Shown: one piece after another, positions 1 to 9,706 of the stretch | Layout of the letters: each line of letters begins with the position of its first letter | Position numbering within the stretch: position 1 is the stretch's first letter | Assembly: GCA_036389135.1 (NCBI GenBank) | Contig: DASVQP010000043.1 | Location: 1 to 64,000, forward strand | Direction: 5' to 3' | DNA: 64,000 bases | Source of the DNA: Longimicrobium sp. | GTDB taxonomy: Bacteria; Gemmatimonadota; Gemmatimonadetes; Longimicrobiales; Longimicrobiaceae | Translations under genes and position numbers: made by a program | Notes under the pieces: model-generated | What the model was told of the DNA's origin: nothing | Databases searched by the model: none | What the model saw: the letters and a program-made list of their open reading frames with translations, nothing else

Positions 1-33
1 GTACGTATGGGCGAGTCGGGATAGCTTGCATCA

Positions 34-122
34 GAGCACCGGTTTGGTGTAGCGGGTGTGAGAGGCTTCTTGGCGGAAGTGACTCACAATCTACTACTTC
101 AAGTCGGTGCTCGCTCTTTTTT
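34..122 (+). terminator. Long structured stem-loop ending in a T-run
   Basis: An 8-bp outer stem (GAGCACCG at 34-41 with CGGTGCTC at 105-112) encloses a second stem (GTGAG 58-62 with CTCAC 83-87) and an inner CTTC/GAAG hairpin, and is followed by CTCTTTTTT. This has the form of a Rho-independent terminator or the 3' end of a small structured RNA whose gene begins upstream of the window. I could not match it to tRNA, 5S, SRP or tmRNA. Confidence 0.45.
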
Positions 123-202
123 CCACGCAGGATCTGGGTTCATCCCCCGGTGCTCTCCGCCGGTTGCCTTCATCCCCGGTGCTTCCCCCGGCGATGCACA
201 AA

Positions 203-231
203 CGCGCCGCCCGGATTCCCGGAGCGGCGCG
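203..231 (-). terminator. Inverted repeat after the DUF2723 gene
   Basis: CGCGCCGC at 203-210 pairs with GCGGCGCG at 224-231. On the minus strand the hairpin lies about 20 bp past the stop codon of the DUF2723 gene and is followed by TTTGTG, so it is a plausible but weak terminator for that gene. Confidence 0.45.
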
Positions 232-253
232 TCAGTGGTTCAGAGGGCGCGGA

Positions 254-2581
254 TCAGCGGTCCGACAGCGCCTGGAAGGCCAGGGCGCGCGCCTTGTACT
301 TCTGCGCCTCGGCGGGACGGCCGGAGATCTCCTCGCCGGCCGCGAGGGCGGAGAGCGCGTAGAAGTAGTGCATCGGAATGTTGCGCGTGGCGTCGTCCGT
401 CCAGTGCGGGCGGTTCTCGACGCCGTGGAACTCGAACGCCTCCTCCACCAGGCGACGGTTGCGCTCCGGGTTCAGGTACGCGCCCAGCACCGCGGAGTAG
501 TTCTGCCCCTCCGGCATCTTCAGCGCGTTCCCCGCATCCTGCGCGTTGACCAGCTTGAACACCATCCCCTGCCGCTCCACGAAGGGGTACAGGTTCAGGT
601 CGAACTGCACGTTGGTGGTGCCCGCGAAGTAGAACGGCCGGTCGCCCCATGCGTGCTTCACCATCGTCAGGAGGAACTGGTCCGCCGGCGTGATCGGCCG
701 CTGCGCCTGGATCACCGCCTGGATGCCGCGCGCCTCGAAGACCATCTCCTGGGGGGTCAGGAACGCGCCCTGGTTCATCACCCCGCGGATCTCGTCGTCG
801 TTCAGCGGGAGGATGGTGCGCGTGGGGGCGCGGCGCCCGTCGTAGAACTTGGGCGCCTTGCTGGCGTCGAAGGGGCGCTGGCAGATGATGCGCGTGGGGT
901 CCTCGTCCGCCTGGCCGGGGCGCTCGCACGGCTTGGTGATGTCACGAAGCTGCCGCGCATACCAGTCCGTGTTCAGGTACGAGAGCACGATCACCGTCAC
1001 GTCGCGCCGCACCCCTTCCACCTCCTGCACGTACCAGAGCGGGAAGGTGTCGTTGTCGCCGTTGGTGAAGAGCACGCCGTACGGCTCCACCGACTGCAGC
1101 ATGTTGTACGCGAAGTCGCGCGCCGTGTAGTCGTTGCGGCGCGACGCGTACGGCCAGTTGAGGACGAGCGGGATTGCCGCCAGCAGCAGCACCGGCGCGC
1201 CCAAGTACGCGGAGTTGCGGCGCCCGCCCACCGCCTCGGCCAGCTGCTGCCAGAGCACCGTGAGCCCGATCCCCGCCCACAGCCCCCACAGGGAGAAGGA
1301 GACCAGGAAGAAGTAGTCGCGCTCGCGGACCTCGGAGAGCTCCGGATCCAGGTTCAAGGCGCGCACCTGCATGAACCCGTACTTGAAGTTCATGTAGTAC
1401 ACCAGCCCGAAGGACAGCGTAAAGAAGAGGGTGGCGATGTAGGCGAAGCTCTTCCGGTCGCGCCGGTAGTGCTCCAGCGCGCCGAAGCCGCCCAGCGCCA
1501 GAAAGATCATCGTGACGAAGATCCGCCCCGCCCCGAAGTAGCCGTCCTCGCCCTTGACGGAGCGCGCCCACTGCCAGTCGAAGTACTGGAAGTAGTTGGA
1601 AATCTGCGCTTTGAACGGCGCCTGCCGCTCCAGCACGGGCGGCTTCTGGTACTGGTCGCGCGCCAGCGAGGCGAACAGGTCCGGGCACTCGCCCGGCAGG
1701 TGGATCTTGCCGAACCCGATGACGCTGATGATGGCCGAGCTGAGGTTGGGGCACGACGGCGCCGCCTCGTTGATCACCGGCTGCAGGTTGGAGCGGATGG
1801 GCAGGTAGAGGTGCGCCGAAAGCCCCAGCAGCCCAAAGAGCGCGGCGAAGGCGTAGATGCGCCAGTTGGCGAACACCTGCGGCTTCACCATCAGGAAGAA
1901 GACCGCCAGCGCCGGCGCGGCCAGGAACGCCATCAGGTGGTTCCCCACCGAGAGCGCCAGCACGAAGGCGATCAGCACCAGCGCGTTGTCGTCGTGCCAC
2001 TTCTTGCCGCGCCCTTCGCGCGGGCCCGTGCGGCGCGACTCCACCTGGTCGCGCCACAGGAACGCCACCCACGTCATCACGCCGATGGTGAAGAGCGAGA
2101 CGGTGTACACCTTTTCGTTCACCGTGGCCTGGCTCCACACCGTGTACGCCGTGGCCGAGATGAGCACCGACACCGCCGCGCCGCCGTGCCGGAAGACCGG
2201 CCGGTCCGTGAACGTGGTGAGGATGCGGTGCACCACCAGGTACCAGAAGAACATCGTCCCCGCCGTCATGAAGGCGGAGAAGAGGTTGATGCGTACCGCG
2301 GGCGACAGCCCGAGCGGCGAGAGAAGCACCTCCCAGGCGCGCGCCAGCAGCACGAAGAGCGGGTTGCCCGGCGGGTGCGGGATGCCCAGGATGTGCGCGG
2401 TGGCGATGTACTCGCTGGTGTCCCAGAACCAGGTGGTGGGTCCCAGCGTGATGGCATACAGCGCAAAGACCGCCGCCGCCGCGGCGAGGGCCGCGAGGTA
2501 CGGCGGGCGCGTGGCCGCCGGCGTGTACACCGGGGGCCCTGCGGAGACGGGGGTCTGCGCGGTCGGGGCGGCTTGGCTCAT
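254..2581 (-). CDS. DUF2723 family polytopic membrane protein
   Basis: This 775-residue protein matches the DUF2723 family, a set of multi-spanning membrane proteins common in Bacteroidetes and Gemmatimonadota and related to the eukaryotic TMEM260 O-mannosyltransferases. A short proline-rich N-terminus leads into a first membrane segment (about 28-48), then the family motif WDTSEY (acidic residues at 54 and 57) and IPHPPGNPLF, as in GT-C glycosyltransferases whose acidic loop contacts a lipid-linked sugar. About ten further hydrophobic segments follow, then a soluble C-terminal part containing FTNGDNDTFPLWY. By family analogy it may transfer a lipid-linked sugar outside the membrane, but the substrate is unknown. 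It is monocistronic on the minus strand; the ATG has no strong ribosome binding site. Confidence 0.85.
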   Translation of the reverse strand: MSQAAPTAQTPVSAGPPVYTPAATRPPYLAALAAAAAVFALYAITLGPTTWFWDTSEYIATAHILGIPHPPGNPLFVLLARAWEVLLSPLGLSPAVRINLFSAFMTAGTMFFWYLVVHRILTTFTDRPVFRHGGAAVSVLISATAYTVWSQATVNEKVYTVSLFTIGVMTWVAFLWRDQVESRRTGPREGRGKKWHDDNALVLIAFVLALSVGNHLMAFLAAPALAVFFLMVKPQVFANWRIYAFAALFGLLGLSAHLYLPIRSNLQPVINEAAPSCPNLSSAIISVIGFGKIHLPGECPDLFASLARDQYQKPPVLERQAPFKAQISNYFQYFDWQWARSVKGEDGYFGAGRIFVTMIFLALGGFGALEHYRRDRKSFAYIATLFFTLSFGLVYYMNFKYGFMQVRALNLDPELSEVRERDYFFLVSFSLWGLWAGIGLTVLWQQLAEAVGGRRNSAYLGAPVLLLAAIPLVLNWPYASRRNDYTARDFAYNMLQSVEPYGVLFTNGDNDTFPLWYVQEVEGVRRDVTVIVLSYLNTDWYARQLRDITKPCERPGQADEDPTRIICQRPFDASKAPKFYDGRRAPTRTILPLNDDEIRGVMNQGAFLTPQEMVFEARGIQAVIQAQRPITPADQFLLTMVKHAWGDRPFYFAGTTNVQFDLNLYPFVERQGMVFKLVNAQDAGNALKMPEGQNYSAVLGAYLNPERNRRLVEEAFEFHGVENRPHWTDDATRNIPMHYFYALSALAAGEEISGRPAEAQKYKARALAFQALSDR

Positions 2582-2807
2582 GGACCTGGGGCCGTCGTTG
2601 CGGATCTATGGAGATACGGAAAAACACACCAAAGTAAGGGGACGGCAGGGATTAGGGAACAGGGGCGGGGGGACGGCAACCTTCCGTTAATCCTGTAGGT
2701 GTCTTCCCTTGCCGCTGTTCAATCCAGGGAAAGACGGGTCTCACGCGGTGGCGCGGAGACGCAGAGCGGCGCGGCGTTGGGGTTGATTGTTCCTCTCGTT
2801 CCGCGAT

Positions 2808-2851
2808 CTACTAATAGACTAGTTGACAACCAGCGCGCGGCGGTGTACCCT
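2808..2851 (+). promoter_or_regulatory. BlaI-type operator overlapping a promoter for the 2921 gene
   Basis: CTACTA (2808-2813), six bases, TAGTTG (2820-2825) forms an 18-bp dyad. Its right arm overlaps a consensus -35 TTGACA (2823-2828), which is 17 bp from TACCCT (2846-2851). The same operator and promoter geometry occurs before the blaI gene at 3532-3575, so this promoter is very probably repressed by that BlaI protein. Confidence 0.8.
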
Positions 2852-2920
2852 CGTACTCGCCCCCCCCCGCCACGCGTGCGGGGCGCGGACGTTCGAATGA
2901 CCCTGCGCTCTCCAGGAACC

Positions 2921-3499
2921 ATGACCCGCATTCGGGTGCTCGCACTCGCGGCGTTGATCGGTCTCGCTTCACCCGCCGCGCTCGCCGGGCAAGGTGCGGC
3001 CGGCGCATACCGGCCCAGCAACAGCGATCCCGAGGGGCGCGAGGTTGTGGCCATCCTCATCAGTTCGTCGACCTGCATCGCGAACCAGAACGCGGAGTTC
3101 AAGCCCGCCGTGCAGGAGATGATGCGCCGCCTCGGGTTGCAGCGGGACAGCGCGAAGCTTCACCTGTCGATCACCGGCGTGTCGACGGATTGGGAGCCGC
3201 GCGTCGGCGTATCGTACTTCGAGCAGTTCGGCGAGTTCGACGAGCTGGTGGTGGGGCGCAACTGGTTCAACAGCGCGATCACCCGGCACGTGTGGCAGGC
3301 AGAAGGCGCGCGTCCCGTCATTCCGCAGCTGATCCTCCTGGAGCGCACCGTGACGCACGGAGAGCGTGGGCCGCGGATCACCGGAGAGCGCGTGATCGGC
3401 CGGTTTTTGGGTGGCGACGAGATCATAACCTGGACCGCACGCGGTGCGCCGCTCCCGGTCGCCGATTCCGCGGCCGCGGCGGGCGCTTCGTCTCGCTGA
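2921..3499 (+). CDS. Secreted protein of unknown function, predicted BlaI-regulated
   Basis: I do not recognise the family. The chosen ATG gives 192 residues beginning with a clean signal peptide (MTRIRVLALAALIGLASPA, cleavage likely after ALAG) and has AGGA just upstream; an in-frame ATG at 2897 would add eight residues before the signal peptide. The mature part contains VVAILISSSTCIANQNAEF, which recalls the start of a thioredoxin-like fold with a single cysteine, but no CxxC motif is present. The rest is a mixed alpha/beta soluble domain without transmembrane segments. It sits directly upstream of blaI with its own copy of the operator, so it is likely a periplasmic effector or a co-induced accessory protein of the BlaI/M56 system. 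Confidence 0.7.
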   Translation: MTRIRVLALAALIGLASPAALAGQGAAGAYRPSNSDPEGREVVAILISSSTCIANQNAEFKPAVQEMMRRLGLQRDSAKLHLSITGVSTDWEPRVGVSYFEQFGEFDELVVGRNWFNSAITRHVWQAEGARPVIPQLILLERTVTHGERGPRITGERVIGRFLGGDEIITWTARGAPLPVADSAAAAGASSR

Positions 3500-3531
3500 G
3501 CGCGGCCACTTCCCCTCCTGTTCGCCCGTAC

Positions 3532-3594
3532 CTACTAACAAACTAGTTGACAAGCTCGGCATGATCGCTTACCATCCTACTAGACATATAGTTG
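3532..3594 (+). promoter_or_regulatory. blaI promoter with two operator dyads
   Basis: The first dyad CTACTA-N6-TAGTTG (3532-3549) overlaps the -35 TTGACA (3547-3552), which lies 17 bp from the -10 TACCAT (3570-3575). A second dyad with the same arms (3577-3594) follows immediately and would cover the transcription start. Two sites bracketing the promoter of the repressor gene are a classic autoregulatory arrangement. Confidence 0.82.
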
Positions 3595-3623
3595 GACCAC
3601 CTGTCAGCTCGGGGAGCGCGGCG

Positions 3624-4001
3624 ATGGAGATCTCGTTTACGGAGCGGGAGCTGGACGTGATGGGCGTGCTGTGGGACCTGGGGAGCGCAACCGTGGCGGA
3701 GGTCCGCGAGCGGCTGGCGGACGACCTCGCCTACACCACGGTGCTCACCGTCCTGCGTACCCTGGAGGAGAAGGGGTACGTGGAGCACACGGAGGAGGGG
3801 AAGGCGTACCGCTACCACCCAGCGGTGGAGCGCCAGGAGGCCGGCACCAGCGTACTGCGCAGGCTCACGCGGAAGCTGTTCAAGGATTCGCCGGAGATGC
3901 TCCTCACGCACCTCGTTTCCGACCGGTCGCTCTCCGGCGACGAGCTGCGGCGGATGCGCCGCCTTCTGCAAGAGCGCCTCGACGCGGAGGAGAAGCCATG
4001 A
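3624..4001 (+). CDS. blaI: BlaI/MecI family transcriptional repressor (first system)
   Basis: The 125-residue product has the winged helix-turn-helix fold typical of BlaI/MecI/CopY repressors: FTERELDVMGVLWDLG, then VAEVRERL and the recognition region AYTTVLTVLRTLEEKGYV, followed by a helical dimerisation tail (about 75-125) in which the sensor protease normally cleaves. The ATG at 3624 follows GGGGAG with seven bases between and gives the normal family length; a longer reading from further upstream would run through the operators. It overlaps the next gene (M56 peptidase) by four bases (ATGA), so the two are translationally coupled. It probably represses its own operon and the secreted gene at 2921. 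Confidence 0.92.
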   Translation: MEISFTERELDVMGVLWDLGSATVAEVRERLADDLAYTTVLTVLRTLEEKGYVEHTEEGKAYRYHPAVERQEAGTSVLRRLTRKLFKDSPEMLLTHLVSDRSLSGDELRRMRRLLQERLDAEEKP

Positions 4002-5989
4002 TCGCCTGGCTCGTCTATGCCCTGGCCTTTTCGGCGCTGCTCGCCCTCGCCGCCCTCGCCGCGGAGGCGCTGCTGCGGATGTACGGGCGCCCCACGCGCT
4101 GGGTCTGGGTCGGCGCCATCCTCCTATCGTGCGCTGGACCGTTTGCGCTGGCGGAGCGTCCGCGCCAGGTGGCCGTCTCCTTTGCTCCCGTGGCGACGGC
4201 CGGCGCTGATCTCCCCGCCGCGCCGGCCGTGCGCCGCGCTCCCCCGCTTTCCGAGCGCGTCGAAAGGGTGCTGCCGGCGCTCTGGATGGCGACTTCGGCG
4301 CTGCTGGTCGCGGGGATCGCGGCGGGGGTGGCGGTGCTGTGGCGCAGGCGGCGGGGGTGGCGTGCGGCGCGGCTGGCGGACGTGTCCGTGCTCCTGTCGC
4401 ACGAGGTGGGGCCCGCGGTGGTGGGCGTCGTGAGGCCCGCCATCGTGGTGCCGCGCTGGACGCTGGACTGGGCGGAGCCGATGCAGCGCCTGGTGGTGCG
4501 GCACGAAGGCGAGCACATCCGCGCCCGCGACCCCCTCCTGATCCTGGCCGCTACCGTGGCGGCGGCGCTCGTCCCGTGGAATCTCGCCCTGTGGTTTCAG
4601 CTTCGCCGGCTGCGGCTGGCGGTGGAGGTGGACTGCGATGCTCGTACCCTGCGCGGAGGCGGGGACGTCGCCACCTACGGCGACCTCCTCCTGCGCGTCG
4701 GCGCCCGTGGCTCCGCGGCCGCACTCGCGTCCGCGGCATTTGCCGAACCCCGTTCCTTCCTGGAAAGGAGAATCCGCGCCATGACCGATCGCACCCCGCG
4801 CAACCGCGCCGCACGCGCGGCTGCCTGCGCCGTCCTCACCCTTTGCGTAGCGGCCACCGGCTACGCGCTTCCGGCACCGGCCCACCCGGCACTCTTCGCC
4901 AGCCTCTTTCCCGCCGAGGACGCGGACCCCATCCGCGTTCGCGCCGCCCTGACGCAGCCCGACACGATCCCGGTCTACGACATCGCCCAGGTAGAGCGGA
5001 AGCCCTCGCTGCGCAACGCGAGCGAGATCACCCAGGGGCTGCAGCGCGCCTATCCGGCGCACCTGCGTGACTCCGGCATCGGAGGCACCGTGCTGGTGGA
5101 GATGGTAGTGCAGCCGAGCGGAACCGTCGCGCAGGCCCGGGTGGTCAACACGACCCACCCTGAGCTCCAGGAGCCGGCGCGGACCGTCGCCCTCACCATG
5201 CGCTTTGCGCCGGGCGAGGTGGGCGGCGAGCCCGTCGGTGTGCGAGTGCAGATCCCCATCACCTTCCAGCCGGAGGGCGCCGCGGTCACGCTGACGGCTC
5301 CCGGCCGGGACATGGAGCCGTCGCGCGCGTCGAGTGCGAGGACCGAGGCCGTTAGCGTGCCCACGCGCGCATCGAGCGCGCAGACCGAAGCCGTCAGCGT
5401 GCCCACGCGCGCATCGGGCGCGCAGACCGAAGCCGCCACCGTGCCGTCGCGTGCATCGAGTGCGAGGACCGAAGTCGTCAGCGTGCCGTCGCGCGCGGCC
5501 ACGCGGGTGGACACCATCGTGGTCCCATCCACCACCACGGGTGAAGTGCTGCCGGCGAGCGCCGGGATCTCGACCCGGGGATGGGCTCCAACGCGGACCA
5601 CGGCGCCCACCCGGGCCCAGCCGCGCTCGCTTGCCCCGACCCAGACCACCGTCATGGTCACCACGGCACCGACGAAAGCGGCGATCGCCCGCGGGGTCGC
5701 ACCGGCACGGACCACCGTGCTGACCACCACCGTGCCCACCAGGAGATCGGCATCGTCCCGCGCGGTCACCACGGCGGCGGCGCCGGCTCACGCGGAGACC
5801 CGGGCACAGACGAGCACGCGGATCACCACCGCGCGGACGACAAAGGTGGCGCCGGCCCGCGCCACCAGCATCGCCCCGGTCAGGGCCCGGCCGTCGCGTG
5901 CGCGGAAGGCCGACCCCACGCCGGAGCTGCTGGGCAGGGTCATCGATCCCAACGCGCCGCGCGTGCCGCCCGCGCCCGCGCAGCCCTGA
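3998..5989 (+). CDS. M56 (BlaR1-type) sensor metallopeptidase fused to a TonB C-terminal domain
   Basis: Starting at the ATGA overlap with blaI, this 663-residue protein begins with membrane segments (about 1-25, 32-50 and 90-110), then carries the zinc-protease motif HEGEH (169-173) characteristic of M56/BlaR1 peptidases, which cleave their cognate BlaI on signal. A further membrane helix near 275-290 precedes a TonB C-terminal-like domain (about 340-427: GLQRAYPAHLRDSG, GTVLVEMVVQPSG). The last 220 residues are a low-complexity Thr/Ala/Arg/Ser tail beginning with four copies of a 14-residue repeat. The TonB-like part probably lies in the periplasm and may act as the sensory or coupling domain. 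The ligand is unknown; a beta-lactam-binding domain as in BlaR1 is absent. Confidence 0.85.
   Translation: MIAWLVYALAFSALLALAALAAEALLRMYGRPTRWVWVGAILLSCAGPFALAERPRQVAVSFAPVATAGADLPAAPAVRRAPPLSERVERVLPALWMATSALLVAGIAAGVAVLWRRRRGWRAARLADVSVLLSHEVGPAVVGVVRPAIVVPRWTLDWAEPMQRLVVRHEGEHIRARDPLLILAATVAAALVPWNLALWFQLRRLRLAVEVDCDARTLRGGGDVATYGDLLLRVGARGSAAALASAAFAEPRSFLERRIRAMTDRTPRNRAARAAACAVLTLCVAATGYALPAPAHPALFASLFPAEDADPIRVRAALTQPDTIPVYDIAQVERKPSLRNASEITQGLQRAYPAHLRDSGIGGTVLVEMVVQPSGTVAQARVVNTTHPELQEPARTVALTMRFAPGEVGGEPVGVRVQIPITFQPEGAAVTLTAPGRDMEPSRASSARTEAVSVPTRASSAQTEAVSVPTRASGAQTEAATVPSRASSARTEVVSVPSRAATRVDTIVVPSTTTGEVLPASAGISTRGWAPTRTTAPTRAQPRSLAPTQTTVMVTTAPTKAAIARGVAPARTTVLTTTVPTRRSASSRAVTTAAAPAHAETRAQTSTRITTARTTKVAPARATSIAPVRARPSRARKADPTPELLGRVIDPNAPRVPPAPAQP
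5324..5491 (+). repeat. Four in-frame 42-bp tandem repeats
   Basis: Four consecutive 42-bp units (5324, 5366, 5408, 5450) each encode a variant of RASSARTEAVSVPT within the C-terminal tail of the M56 protein. The units differ by a few bases, so the array is not a recent slippage product. Confidence 0.85.
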
Positions 5990-6003
5990 CGAGAGCACAA
6001 CGC

Positions 6004-6042
6004 GAATCGCCCCGCCGGCATCGGATGCCGGCGGGGCGATTC
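6004..6042. terminator. Bidirectional terminator, 18-bp perfect stem
   Basis: An 18-bp perfect inverted repeat (6004-6021 with 6025-6042) with a three-base loop separates the convergent M56 and protease genes and can serve both. Neither side has a long T-run. Confidence 0.75.
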
Positions 6043-6062
6043 ACATCAAGCGAGCCGCGGGA

Positions 6063-7547
<1,485 letters not shown>

Positions 7548-7994
7548 CGGTTCACCTGTCCAAACGGGGTGGTTGCGCCGTGCCACCTTTGGGCGCGGCC
7601 TTGTTCGGCTCGTGCGTTGGGACCCGTGTGCCCCGCTGAGGGCGCCTCCCGACCCCTTCGCCATCCTGCCGGCCACCCATAAGGCACACCCCGGACCGCT
7701 TTCCCCCAAATCCTAAACCGCCACCCTGCAACCACTTACACTCCATACGCAAGTTGCCGCGCCGCGCGAGAATGGTGCACCGCATCGGTGCGCGCACCAC
7801 AATGGTGCGCGCACTGCGTGCACTTTTTCGATACGGTGGCCCTCACACCCAGCCCCTCTCCCAATAACAGGAGAGGGGCTTCGCCCTCCTGTTCTCGGGA
7901 GAGGGGGGCAGTACGGAGCCGCGCACACGAACCTCCGCATACGCCCCTCCCCCAGGTAGTTATTTGGGGGAGGGCCGCGAGGTGACGAGCTGGG
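7548..7994. other. Intergenic region of 447 bp with palindromes
   Basis: This gap holds the protease promoter region, a perfect palindrome GGTGCGCGCACC (7787-7798) with a second copy of its left part at 7804, a CTCTCC/GGAGAG inverted repeat (7853-7906) and a 58-bp repeat (7942-8001) also found at 51474-51532. No additional gene is visible. Confidence 0.6.
7853..7906. repeat. CCCCTCTCCC inverted repeat
   Basis: CCCCTCTCCC (7853-7862) pairs with GGGAGAGGGG (7897-7906) and an inner ACAGGAG/CTCCTGT arm, giving a long near-perfect hairpin. A related element is at 46420-46475. Confidence 0.7.
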
Positions 7995-8001
7995 GTGGGG
8001 G
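7942..8001. repeat. 58-bp dispersed repeat, copy 1
   Basis: The CCTCCCCCAGGTAGTTAT hairpin plus the following GCCGCGAGGTGACGAGC segment is nearly identical to 51474-51532. It runs into the start of the phospholipase D gene. Confidence 0.75.
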
Positions 8002-9602
8002 CCGTCCCGCTGCTTCTGGCCGCGCATTTGCTTTCCCTTTCCGCGCCAGTCGTACCGTCCACCGATTCCCCCGCGCCCGTGTCGGAAACGCCTCCCGCCC
8101 TGCCCAACCCGCCCACCGCGAAAGCGTCGGGGCTGCGCACGCTCGTGCGCTACGCGGAGCGGGCGATGGTGCGCTCGTCGGACGCGGGGCAGATCCGCGG
8201 GAACTCGGCGCGGCTGCTGGTGGACGGGCCGCAGGCGTTCCCCGCGTGGCTGGAAGCGATCGCCGGCGCGCGGCGGTGGATACACCTGGAGAACTACGCC
8301 ATCCGCGACGACCTGGCGGGGCGCACCTTTCGCGATGCGCTCGCGGAGAAGGCGCGCAGCGGGGTGCCCGTGCGTGTGCTGTACGATTGGGTGGGGTGCT
8401 GGGCCACGCCGCGCTCCTTCTGGCGCCCGTTGCGCGAGGCGGGCGCGGAGGTGCGCTCCTTTGCGCCGCCCAGCATCACCGATCCGCTCCACTTCATGCG
8501 CCGCGACCATCGCAAAGTGGTCGCCGTGGACGGCGACTACGCCTCCGTGGCGGGAATGTGCATCGGCGACGAGTGGGCGGGGTCGCCGCACGAGGGGATC
8601 ACCGCATGGCGCGACACGGGGGTGGAGTTCCGCGGGCCCGCCGCCGCCGCCATCGACCGCGCCTTCGCCCGCACCTGGCGCGCCGCCGGCCCCCCGCTCC
8701 CCCCCGGCGAGGTGCCGGACCCGGAGCAGGTCGCCCCCCGCGGCGACGTGGCGGTGCGCGTGGTGGAAGGGGAGCCGGGGAAGAGCCGCATCTACCGCCT
8801 GATGCAGTTCGTGGCCGTGGGCGTGGAGCGGCGCCTCTGGATGACCGACCCCTACTTCGTCCTCCCCCCCGCCATGGTGGAAGCGCTCGCCTCCACCGCG
8901 CGCGACGGGGTGGACGTGCGCGTCCTCGTCCCCGCCTACAACAACTGGCCCATCGTGGGGGGGATGTCGCGCGCAGGCTACCGGCCGCTGCTGGAGGCGG
9001 GGGTACGGCTCTTCGAGTGGGAAGGGCCCATGATCCACGCCAAGACGGCGGTGGCGGACGGGATGTGGTCGCGCATCGGATCGACCAACATGAACCTGGC
9101 GTCACTGCTGGGGAACTGGGAGATCGACGTGGCCGTGACGGACCGCACCTTCGCGGCCGAGATGGAGGCGCTCTTCGAAGCCGACTTGGAGGCGTCGGTG
9201 GAGATCGCGCTGCGCACATCGCCGATACCCGGCGCGGAGTTCAAGAAGGAGCGGCGCGCGACGGAGCGGCTGGTGGTGACCGACGCGGAAGACCAGCGCC
9301 GCCCGGAGATCGTCACGGCCCGCGAGGCGCGCGCGCATTCGTACCGGGGAACCGAGCTGGGGCGCATCGTGGGGCGCATGGCGCGGGCGGGCACCGTCCT
9401 CGCGCGCGCGCTGGTGGGAGAGCGTCTTATCGGCCGCGAAGACATCGGCTGGGTGACCGCGCTGGCGGTGCTGATGCTGGTGCTGGCCGGGGTCGGAATC
9501 GTGGCTCCACGGGTCCTGGCCTGGCCCCTTTCGGTCGTGCTCTTCTGGCTCGCCATGGCCGCCATTGTACGGCTGGCGTCACGGCGGAATTCCGCGGGGT
9601 AG
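7995..9602 (+). CDS. Phospholipase D / cardiolipin synthase-like protein
   Basis: The product (535 residues from this start) has two PLD catalytic motifs: HRKVVAVD with His172 and HAKTAVAD with His348 followed by GSTNMN, as in cardiolipin synthases, which join two phospholipids with release of glycerol. Two hydrophobic helices lie at the C-terminus (about 480-525) instead of the usual N-terminal pair. The beginning is uncertain: this GTG lies inside a dispersed repeat; in-frame alternatives are GTG at 8079 and ATG at 8166, the latter with GGAG suitably placed but cutting close to the conserved domain. It is monocistronic; a heptamer tandem array begins one base after its stop codon. Confidence 0.88.
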   Translation: MGAVPLLLAAHLLSLSAPVVPSTDSPAPVSETPPALPNPPTAKASGLRTLVRYAERAMVRSSDAGQIRGNSARLLVDGPQAFPAWLEAIAGARRWIHLENYAIRDDLAGRTFRDALAEKARSGVPVRVLYDWVGCWATPRSFWRPLREAGAEVRSFAPPSITDPLHFMRRDHRKVVAVDGDYASVAGMCIGDEWAGSPHEGITAWRDTGVEFRGPAAAAIDRAFARTWRAAGPPLPPGEVPDPEQVAPRGDVAVRVVEGEPGKSRIYRLMQFVAVGVERRLWMTDPYFVLPPAMVEALASTARDGVDVRVLVPAYNNWPIVGGMSRAGYRPLLEAGVRLFEWEGPMIHAKTAVADGMWSRIGSTNMNLASLLGNWEIDVAVTDRTFAAEMEALFEADLEASVEIALRTSPIPGAEFKKERRATERLVVTDAEDQRRPEIVTAREARAHSYRGTELGRIVGRMARAGTVLARALVGERLIGREDIGWVTALAVLMLVLAGVGIVAPRVLAWPLSVVLFWLAMAAIVRLASRRNSAG

Positions 9603-9603
9603 T

Positions 9604-9687
9604 TTGGGGATTGGGGATTGGGGATTGGGGATTGGGGATTGGGGATTGGGGATTGGGGATTGGGGATTGGGGATTGGGGATTGGGGA
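9604..9687. repeat. Twelve perfect TTGGGGA heptamers
   Basis: Twelve uninterrupted copies of the 7-bp unit follow the stop codon of the phospholipase D gene. The twelve GGGG runs on one strand could form G-quadruplexes. Confidence 0.95.
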
Positions 9688-9706
9688 CAGCCGCCGGTCC
9701 ACGAAG

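Noticed and set aside
20-112. Possible tRNA or 5S RNA at the left edge
   Set aside because: No acceptor stem, T-loop or anticodon arm fits, and the nested stems do not match 5S.
107-2698. Very long open frame of 863 codons on the plus strand
   Set aside because: It is the antisense shadow of the DUF2723 gene, Arg/Val/His-rich without any domain; such shadows arise in every GC-rich gene here and the same applies to many others (for example 14422-16770 over the chemoreceptor and 33573-35501 over flotillin).
9604-9687. CRISPR-like repeat
   Set aside because: The unit is 7 bp in perfect tandem without spacers.
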